NCBI RefSeq assembly: GCF_031628175.1
Contig: NZ_JAVLVT010000001.1
Location: forward strand, 124,001-188,000
DNA: 64,000 nucleotides
DNA from: Lipingzhangella_A rawalii
GTDB lineage: Bacteria > Actinomycetota > Actinomycetes > Streptosporangiales > Streptosporangiaceae
Direction: 5' to 3'
Positions 19,734 to 25,970 of the stretch are shown here, piece by piece (the first letter of the stretch is position 1; every line of letters begins with the position of its first letter). The notes below the pieces were generated by a model. The model made no database searches, was not told the origin of the DNA, and saw only the letters and a program-made list of their open reading frames with translations. A program made the position numbers and the translations under genes.

Positions 19734-20039
19734 ATGGCAGACGAGCTCCTGGACCACACCGAGGTGGACCGAGTGATCGGTCAGGTGGAGGGGTGGCAGC
19801 GCTCCGGAGATCGACTAGTGCGGACCTGGCAGGTCAAGGGCTTCAACGGGGCTGTACAGCTCGCGAACGTCGTCGCCTACGTGGCCAACCGCCGCAACCA
19901 CCATCCCGATATCACGGTGCACGACTACAACCAGGTCACAGTGTCCGTGACCACGCACGACGCCGGCGGGCTCACCCGGCACGATGTGGCACTGGCCCGC
20001 GCGATCAACGATACGCTCGAAACGTCCGAGCGGGAGTAG
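19734..20039 (+). CDS. 4a-hydroxytetrahydrobiopterin dehydratase (pterin-4-alpha-carbinolamine dehydratase)
   Basis: 101 residues, ATG 19734 with GGAAGGA upstream. The PCD/DCoH signature is plain: ANRRNHHPDITVHDYNQVTV, containing the HH...H active site, followed by THDAGGLTRHDVALA. The N-terminal WQRSGDRLVRTW is typical. It dehydrates 4a-hydroxytetrahydropterin to quinonoid dihydropterin, classically for aromatic amino acid hydroxylases; in actinomycetes lacking such hydroxylases the role may be in pterin or molybdopterin metabolism. Length is the family norm. No operon partner is evident; the DUF1707 gene faces it. Confidence 0.92.
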   Translation: MADELLDHTEVDRVIGQVEGWQRSGDRLVRTWQVKGFNGAVQLANVVAYVANRRNHHPDITVHDYNQVTVSVTTHDAGGLTRHDVALARAINDTLETSERE

Positions 20040-20077
20040 CACACGCTTCGCAGTTCCGCCCGGCACAGCCTCCCGGG

Positions 20078-20662
20078 TCAGTGTGGTCGGCGTAGGAGCC
20101 ACGCCACAAAGCCACGGCGGGGATGGCGCACGACCAGCGCCCCGGAGTGCACCTCGCCACGAATACGCACTGTGGGCGCGCCCGGCTCGGGCGCGCTGCG
20201 CACGCGGTTTCGGAACCCACCGCTGTACACGCCGACCTGGTCCTGTTCCACCAGCCACCCGTGGGGCACCACGATCTGGACCGAGCCCGAGTGCACCGTC
20301 GCAGTGAGCACGACCTCCCGCTGGGTGCAGCTGGCACGGGTCAGGTCCACACGTATGGCACCGGACACGCACTCCACCGTGATGTCGGCCGGCACCCGCC
20401 AGTACCCGTCCTTCACCAGCGATCCGCTACTGGTGCGCAGGTGGAGGGGTCCCGGCTCCGTGCCCCCCATCCGGGGCAGATCAGAGGTGACCATGTCCAG
20501 TTCGCCGCGGGTTCGCGCCGCATAGACGGCACTCACCCGCTCGTCCAGATCGCCGAGATCCAGGCGTCCGTCTGCCGTGGCCGCACGCAGGGTCTCCGCA
20601 GCGGCCTCTCGCTCGGTATCCGAGACCCGGATGGAGGTTGCCTGGTCGTGCCCCTCAGCCAC
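20078..20662 (-). CDS. DUF1707 domain-containing protein
   Basis: 194 residues. The first 55 residues are the DUF1707 SHOCT-like domain found in many actinobacterial proteins: IRVSDTEREAAAETLRAATADG with LDLGDLDERVSAVYAARTRG. The remainder (about 75-194) is a beta-strand-rich domain (VECVSGAIRVDLTRASC, TVHSGSVQIVVPHGW, GEVHSGALVVRHPRRG) resembling the LiaF/cell-wall-active antibiotic response C-terminal repeat region. No transmembrane helix is visible. Proposed involvement in envelope stress is by family analogy only. Convergent with the pterin dehydratase gene, 38 bp apart. Confidence 0.8.
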   Translation of the reverse strand: MAEGHDQATSIRVSDTEREAAAETLRAATADGRLDLGDLDERVSAVYAARTRGELDMVTSDLPRMGGTEPGPLHLRTSSGSLVKDGYWRVPADITVECVSGAIRVDLTRASCTQREVVLTATVHSGSVQIVVPHGWLVEQDQVGVYSGGFRNRVRSAPEPGAPTVRIRGEVHSGALVVRHPRRGFVAWLLRRPH

Positions 20663-20824
20663 AGCTGCCTCCGTTCACAGTGCCCTCCATCTGACAGTAC
20701 GCACTGGCCGACTCGAACTGAAGATCACCGACGGGAAAAGCATCAGGACCTCAGGGTTCGAGGCCGGGCCCTACCGGGCGCCCACGAACGGGGGAACGGC
20801 GCTGTGGATACTGTAGATGCTGCT

Positions 20825-21520
20825 ATGCACAGTGAACAGCAACGACCGGACGCCGTGGGTGACGTCGCTGGTGGACCATCAGATCCGCCGGCGTTGGACC
20901 ACCTCGTCTATGCGGCCCCCGACGGGGAGGCCGCCGTCACCGACTTCGCGGAACGCACGGGGGTGCAGCCCGTGCCCGGGGGAGCGCACCCCGGATGGGG
21001 GACGCGCAACTGGCTGGTCGGCCTGGGCCCCGGAACCTATCTGGAGATCGTCGGTCCCGATCCGGACCAGGAGCCACCCCACGGCCAGCGCCCGTTCCTG
21101 GTGGACACCGTGCCCACGCCCGGGGTGGTGCACTGGTGCGTTCGCACACCCGACATCGTGTCGACCGTCGCTACGGCCCGGGCGGCGGGCTACGATCCCG
21201 GTCCGGTGCGCGAGATGAGTCGCCGCCGGCCGGACGGATCCCTGTTGCAGTGGAGCCTGACCGATCCGAGGTCGGCCCAGCCCGGCGGGCTGGTTCCGTT
21301 TCTCATCGACTGGGGCGACACCCGCCATCCCAGCGAGGATCTGGAGCCCCAGGCCACCGTGGAGCATCTCCACCTGTCCGCCCCCGATCCGGCTCCCGCA
21401 CAGCGGGCGCTGCGGGCTCTGGGGATCTCCGAGCAGGTCGACACGGGAGCCCTGGGAATGACGGTCACCCTGCGAACCCCCGGTGGACCCGTTGTGCTCG
21501 AGCCGGCGGAGCGTCCGTGA
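20825..21520 (+). CDS. VOC family protein (glyoxalase-like domain)
   Basis: 231 residues from ATG 20825. The start LDHLVYAAPDGEAAVTDF and the later HLHLSAPDPAPAQ are the paired beta-alpha-beta-beta-beta units of a glyoxalase-like (PF13468 type) protein; NWLVGLGPGTYLEIVGPDP and PFLIDWGDTRHP are conserved family segments. Members bind a metal and act as lyases, dioxygenases or isomerases; the reaction here is unknown. The stop overlaps the start of the PucR regulator (GTGA), so both are one transcription unit, and the symporter genes follow. Confidence 0.82.
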   Translation: MHSEQQRPDAVGDVAGGPSDPPALDHLVYAAPDGEAAVTDFAERTGVQPVPGGAHPGWGTRNWLVGLGPGTYLEIVGPDPDQEPPHGQRPFLVDTVPTPGVVHWCVRTPDIVSTVATARAAGYDPGPVREMSRRRPDGSLLQWSLTDPRSAQPGGLVPFLIDWGDTRHPSEDLEPQATVEHLHLSAPDPAPAQRALRALGISEQVDTGALGMTVTLRTPGGPVVLEPAERP

Positions 21521-22713
21521 GTACTGACATCGCACCACAGGACCTGGACTCACTGGCCAGGACCGTGGCCACACTGACGCACGGAGTCGTCAGCATCGAG
21601 GACGACCAACACCGAGTCCTGGCCTATTCCTCCTCACCGGAAGGCGCGGACGAGCTGCGTCGCCGATCCATCCTCAGCCACCACTGTCCCGAGCCCTACC
21701 TGAGCCACCTGCGGTCCCAAGGCGTGTACGAGCAACTGCTCGCCGGGGAGGTTGTCGACGTGCCCGCCTGTTCGGACCTGGGCATGCGCCGGCGCCTGGC
21801 CGTGGCCGCGTTCGTGGAGGAACGCCTCTTCGGGAGCATCTGGGTGCAGGAGGCAACCGAGTCCCTGGCCGCCACAAGTGCCGATGTTCTCACCGGAGCT
21901 GCCCGACTCGCGGCCATGGGAATCGTCCGTTCGCGCCACAGCGCGGCCTGGGGCGGGGAATCTGCCGCCGAGCTCACCTCCGCACTGCTCACCGGAAGCC
22001 GGGACGCGGCCGCCCTGGCCCGTCAGTTGGGTATTGCCGCGGATGCGCCGGCGGCCGTCGTGGCCGTCGACCTCCGGGACACCGCGGATCTGGTGGAGCA
22101 CGAGCTACGTCTCAGCCGCGCTGCCAGCATCGTCAACGTCTACGCCAGTGGCTATCGCAAGAACGCCCTGGTGGCCGTTGCCCACGGCCAGATCTATGCA
22201 CTTCTGCCCGCCATCGCCGGGTCACCTGGATCCACCTCCCGGATCACCGAGTGGGCCAGCACCGTGATCGGGGAGTTGCGTGCCTCTCTGCACGTGCCAG
22301 CGCAGGCAGCGGTCGCCGATGCCGCCCCGCTGGCCCAGGCGCCCGAGTCCCTGCACGCCACCCAGCAGGTACTCGACGTTCTGGCCGCGACCCCGGGGCA
22401 ACGTGCCGCCTCCGTTACGGAGCGGCGTTCCACTGTGCTGCTGCACCAGATCACAGGATTGTTGGCCCAGCATCCCCAGCTGCGTCACCCTGCGCTGGAT
22501 CTCCTCGATGACGAACAGCGGCGTAGCCTGGGCGCGTTCCTGGACACCTTCGGTGACACGGCCCGGGCCGCCGAGCGGTTGCACGTCCATCCCAACACCC
22601 TGCGGCACCGGATCCGCCGGATCAGCGAACGCACCGGTCTCGACCTGGACGACGCCGACCAACGGCTTGTTGTCGCGCTCCAGTTACGAACTGATCAGCG
22701 TTTGGACTCGTGA
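21517..22713 (+). CDS. PucR/CdaR family transcriptional regulator
   Basis: 398 residues from GTG 21517, overlapping the previous stop by four bases. The N-terminal part (to about 150) is a GAF-like sensor region (VVSIEDDQHRVLAYSS), the middle a GGDEF-like CdaR domain, and the last 70 residues carry the PucR C-terminal helix-turn-helix: LGAFLDTFGDTARAAERLHV then HPNTLRHRIRRISE. Such regulators usually control amino acid, purine or polyphenol catabolic genes next door. The small symporter subunit and symporter start 152 bp downstream, making them the most likely targets. Confidence 0.88.
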   Translation: MSTDIAPQDLDSLARTVATLTHGVVSIEDDQHRVLAYSSSPEGADELRRRSILSHHCPEPYLSHLRSQGVYEQLLAGEVVDVPACSDLGMRRRLAVAAFVEERLFGSIWVQEATESLAATSADVLTGAARLAAMGIVRSRHSAAWGGESAAELTSALLTGSRDAAALARQLGIAADAPAAVVAVDLRDTADLVEHELRLSRAASIVNVYASGYRKNALVAVAHGQIYALLPAIAGSPGSTSRITEWASTVIGELRASLHVPAQAAVADAAPLAQAPESLHATQQVLDVLAATPGQRAASVTERRSTVLLHQITGLLAQHPQLRHPALDLLDDEQRRSLGAFLDTFGDTARAAERLHVHPNTLRHRIRRISERTGLDLDDADQRLVVALQLRTDQRLDS

Positions 22714-22865
22714 GTCTTGCGTCACCCCGAAAGTTGTCGTTGGCCACAACGGCGTGGGGTGGAGATAGTGCAGGTCCACAGCTGGCGTGGCCAGCTTCGC
22801 CGTCTAAGCTGCGCGAAACCCCTGAACTGGGAACTCGTGCGTCGGCCATCCAACGGAGCGCAATC

Positions 22866-22961
22866 GTGACGAACTTTGTGCTGTTCATTCTGCCCTTACT
22901 GGTTCTGGCCCTGGCCATCGCCGGTTATGTCCTGACCAAGCCACGGGAGGTGCAGAAGTGA
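22866..22961 (+). CDS. Small membrane accessory protein of the symporter (31 aa)
   Basis: A 31-residue protein starting at GTG 22866: one transmembrane helix (FVLFILPLLVLALAIAGYVL) followed by a short basic tail KPREVQK. Its TGA overlaps the GTG start of the symporter gene by four bases, so the two are translationally coupled. Small single-helix proteins of this kind regularly precede sodium:solute symporters and related transporters and are thought to be accessory subunits. It is too short for standard gene finders. Confidence 0.75.
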   Translation: MTNFVLFILPLLVLALAIAGYVLTKPREVQK

Positions 22962-24490
22962 GCGAAACCGCCGTCGTTGTCGACGTCAACTGGCCGATTG
23001 TTGCCGGTTTCGTCGGCTATCTGGTGATCCTCGTGGTCATCGCCGCCTACGCGGGATACGCACGGGCCGGTTCGATGACCGACTACTTCCTCGGCGGCCG
23101 GGCTATGCGCTATGTCGTGGTGGCCTTGAGTTCGGTCACCTCGGCCCGTAGCGGCTGGCTGGTGCTGGGTGTTACCGGCATGGCTTTCGTCAACGGTGCT
23201 GCCGCAGTGTGGGCCGTGGTCGGATACACCGTCATGGAACTGTTCCTGTTCCTGTTCGTTGCACCCCGCATCCGACGCATCACCGGGCGAATGGGAGACC
23301 TGACCCTCCCCGACTTCTTCGTCAGTCGGCTCCGCGGCGGCAACGTGCTGCGGGGGATCGTGGTCACCGTCATCGTGCTGTTCATGATCGCCTACGTGGC
23401 TTCCAACTTCCAGGCCGGAGGGACCGCCTTCGCCGGGACCTTCAACATCGACCCCGAATGGGGTCTGTTGATCACCGCGGCCATTGTGGTGCTCTACACG
23501 ATGGTCGGAGGCTACGTGGCGGTGGCCCTCAGTGACGCCTTGCAGGGCCTGTTCATGCTCTTCGGACTCGTGGTCCTGCCCACTGTCGTCGTTGCCTCCC
23601 TTGGCTGGGGGCCGATGTTCGACACGTTGCAGGCCCTGAACCCGGCACTGCTGGACCCACTCGCCGTTGGCGCCGGCATGGTCATTGCCTGGATCGGTAT
23701 CGGTCTCGGTTCGCCGGGGCAACCCCACGTCGTGGTCCGGTACATGTCCGTGGACGACCCGAAAAACCTGCGTCCCGCCGCGCTGTTGGCCACCTTCTGG
23801 AATGTCCTCATGGGCTGGGGTGCCGTCTACCTCGGGATGGCGGGGCGTGCGATCTACGAGACCGAGGACGCACTGCCGGGGCAGGACCCGGAGGCCCTGT
23901 TCCCGTTCATGGCCGGGGAGTACCTGCCGGCGATCGTGGCGGGGATCCTGGTGGCCGCCGTCTTCGCCGCGATCATGTCCACCGCGGACTCGCAGCTGCT
24001 GGTGGGAGCCTCCGGTATCGTCCGCGACATCTATCAGCGCATCATCGCGGGCGGACGGGACATCCCCTCCCGGTCCGCGGTGTGGATCAGTCGCGGTGTC
24101 GTGCTGGCGATGTCGCTGGCCGCCATCGGCCTGCTCTACGTTCCCGGAGCCGCTGATGCGGTGTTCTGGCTGGTGTTGTTCGCCTGGGGCGGCCTCGGAG
24201 CGGCCTTCGGGCCTCCGCTACTGTTCACCGTGTTCTGGCGGGGCACCACCGCGGCGGGAGCCGGGGCCGGCGTCGTCACCGGGGCTCTGGTGACCATCGT
24301 GTGGTACTACACGCTCTCGGACTACCTGTTCGAAGGGCTTCCCGGATTCGCAGCCTCGGCCCTGGCAGTGTGGCTCGTCAGCCTGGCCACCGCACGCAGC
24401 CGTCCTGCGGACGTAGAGGAGCAGATGCGGGTGATGCGGGGCCAGGACGGTCCCGTCACCGACAGCCCGGAGGAGACCGCCTCCCGGTAG
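22958..24490 (+). CDS. Sodium:solute symporter family protein (PutP-like)
   Basis: 510 residues with about 13 hydrophobic helices. The family signature is seen in DYFLGGRAMRYVVVALSS, SVTSARSGWLVLG near residue 60, TLPDFFVSRL, the YTMVGGYVAVALSDALQG segment (sodium:solute symporter signature) and FAAIMSTADSQLLVGAS in TM9, where the serine and threonine residues bind sodium. It should couple sodium entry to uptake of a small organic solute such as proline or another amino or carboxylic acid. Start GTG 22958 overlaps the small accessory gene. With the upstream PucR regulator and the downstream amidohydrolase and FAD oxidoreductase on the opposite strand it marks a catabolic neighbourhood. Confidence 0.9.
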   Translation: MSETAVVVDVNWPIVAGFVGYLVILVVIAAYAGYARAGSMTDYFLGGRAMRYVVVALSSVTSARSGWLVLGVTGMAFVNGAAAVWAVVGYTVMELFLFLFVAPRIRRITGRMGDLTLPDFFVSRLRGGNVLRGIVVTVIVLFMIAYVASNFQAGGTAFAGTFNIDPEWGLLITAAIVVLYTMVGGYVAVALSDALQGLFMLFGLVVLPTVVVASLGWGPMFDTLQALNPALLDPLAVGAGMVIAWIGIGLGSPGQPHVVVRYMSVDDPKNLRPAALLATFWNVLMGWGAVYLGMAGRAIYETEDALPGQDPEALFPFMAGEYLPAIVAGILVAAVFAAIMSTADSQLLVGASGIVRDIYQRIIAGGRDIPSRSAVWISRGVVLAMSLAAIGLLYVPGAADAVFWLVLFAWGGLGAAFGPPLLFTVFWRGTTAAGAGAGVVTGALVTIVWYYTLSDYLFEGLPGFAASALAVWLVSLATARSRPADVEEQMRVMRGQDGPVTDSPEETASR

Positions 24491-24509
24491 GTGCCGCGCG
24501 GGAGATCGC

Positions 24510-24540
24510 GGGTGGCGCCGCCGGCCGCGCGGCGCCACCC
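24510..24540. terminator. Bidirectional hairpin terminator
   Basis: GGGTGGCGCCGC (24510-24521) pairs perfectly with 24529-24540 around a 7-nt loop. It fills the 74-bp gap between the convergent symporter and amidohydrolase genes. Confidence 0.75.
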
Positions 24541-24564
24541 TGGTGGCGGTGGAAGGACGGGGAC

Positions 24565-25818
24565 TCAGGCCGGCCCGGTACCGGTCGTGTCCTTGACGGT
24601 CTGCCCCGCCTGCACCACCATCCGAATGTTGGTCGGGTCGGTGAGGACCTCCACATCATGCAGTGGATCCCCATCACACACCACCAGGTCCGCCAGCTTG
24701 CCAGCCTCCACGGTGCCAATCCGGTCGGCGAGACCGAGCAGCTGCGCAGCGTCCCGGGTCCCGGCGGCGATGGCCTGCTGTGGGCTCATGCCGAGCTGCG
24801 TGAGGAACCTCAGCTCGCCCAGGTTCGCGCCGTGCTGCGCGATCCCCGCGTCGGTGCCGAGCGCCACGCGTACCCCTCGACGGATCGCCTCCGCGACCCG
24901 CGTGAAGGTCACCTCGCCCAAGCGGAGCTTCTCCGCATAGGCCTTGTCCGTCATGAGGTGTTCCCGGCCCGCGTAGTCGAAGGTGTTCAGCGTGGGAACC
25001 AGGAATGTTCCCCGTTCCAGCATCAACTCGATACCGGCGTCGTCGATGAGGTAGCCGTGCTCCACACTCGTGACACCTCCCTCGACGGCGTTACGAATCC
25101 CCGCTGCGCCCTGGGCGTGGGCGGCGACGGCGCGCCCCCCGTGTCGCCGCGCCTCGTCGACGATCGCGGTGATTTCAGCTGCGGTGATGCCCTCGTCGTG
25201 CGGCGTGTCCGACGGGCTGGACAGACCCCCCGTGGCGCACACCTTGATCACGTCCGCGCCGTCCCGGATCAGCCGACGGGTCGCCACCACGGCCTCCTGC
25301 TCCGAGTCGGCGATCTCCGTGGCTCCCGCCAGCCAGGTGTGCGGATCGAATCCACTGGGTTGGGTGAAGTCGGCGTGGCCGCCGGTGTGGCTCATCAGCC
25401 GGAGTGCCAGCTGCATCCGGGGACCGGTTACCAGGCCCCGCTGCCAGGCGGTTCGGAAACCGGCGTCCAGCCCGCCCAGGTCCCGCACGGTGGTGACCCC
25501 CGCCTCCAGGGTGGCGCGCATTCGTTCGGCGGTTTCGAACGCCAACAGGCTCCGGTGCTGGTCCAGATGGTTCCACAGCAGGGCCCGTGGGCTGGCCAGG
25601 CCCAGGTGGACATGACAGTCGATGAATCCGGGAAGGAGGACACGCCCGTCCACATCCACGGTGTGTTGCTCCGGCTGGTGCGGTGGCGCCGAGTCGGCCG
25701 TGCCGGCATAGGCGATCTGTCCGGAGGCGTCGGTGACGACAACCGCGTTGTCAACGGGCGTTGTCCCGGTTCCGTCGATCAGCCGGGCACCGGTGAAGCG
25801 GAGGGGCTGCTGGCTCAC
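24565..25818 (-). CDS. Metal-dependent amidohydrolase family protein
   Basis: 417 residues from GTG 25818 (GAGG five bases upstream); the frame is open much further but antisense to the neighbour. It is an amidohydrolase of the imidazolonepropionase/prolidase-like group: PGFIDCHVHLG holds the HxH metal pair, VIKVCATGG the carboxylated lysine, VAAHAQG and SVEHGYLI the two histidines and LGTDAGIA the catalytic aspartate, followed by a composite beta-sandwich with the C-terminal LADLVVCDGDPL. Related actinobacterial enzymes hydrolyse X-Pro or other N-acyl amino acid dipeptides. Given the PutP-like symporter next door, a role in amino acid or peptide catabolism is plausible but inferred. Confidence 0.85.
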   Translation of the reverse strand: MSQQPLRFTGARLIDGTGTTPVDNAVVVTDASGQIAYAGTADSAPPHQPEQHTVDVDGRVLLPGFIDCHVHLGLASPRALLWNHLDQHRSLLAFETAERMRATLEAGVTTVRDLGGLDAGFRTAWQRGLVTGPRMQLALRLMSHTGGHADFTQPSGFDPHTWLAGATEIADSEQEAVVATRRLIRDGADVIKVCATGGLSSPSDTPHDEGITAAEITAIVDEARRHGGRAVAAHAQGAAGIRNAVEGGVTSVEHGYLIDDAGIELMLERGTFLVPTLNTFDYAGREHLMTDKAYAEKLRLGEVTFTRVAEAIRRGVRVALGTDAGIAQHGANLGELRFLTQLGMSPQQAIAAGTRDAAQLLGLADRIGTVEAGKLADLVVCDGDPLHDVEVLTDPTNIRMVVQAGQTVKDTTGTGPA

Positions 25819-25970
25819 GTTACCTCGCTCGCTGTTGTGCAACGGGTGGATCGCACTCCATTGCTCCGGGCGGTGGGGCCTGCTGCGGCCGCGGTGGCGG
25901 CGCCGCAGGTTCCCTGGAGGGTACCAAGGTGCTCGGGAGCCGGGCAGTCGCGATGCGGTCCCGCGCGTCG

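Noticed and set aside
18844..19776. 310-residue plus-strand open frame antisense to the SPFH gene and into the intergenic region
   Set aside because: Half of it is a shadow of the SPFH gene; the remainder has no start, ribosome site or family match.
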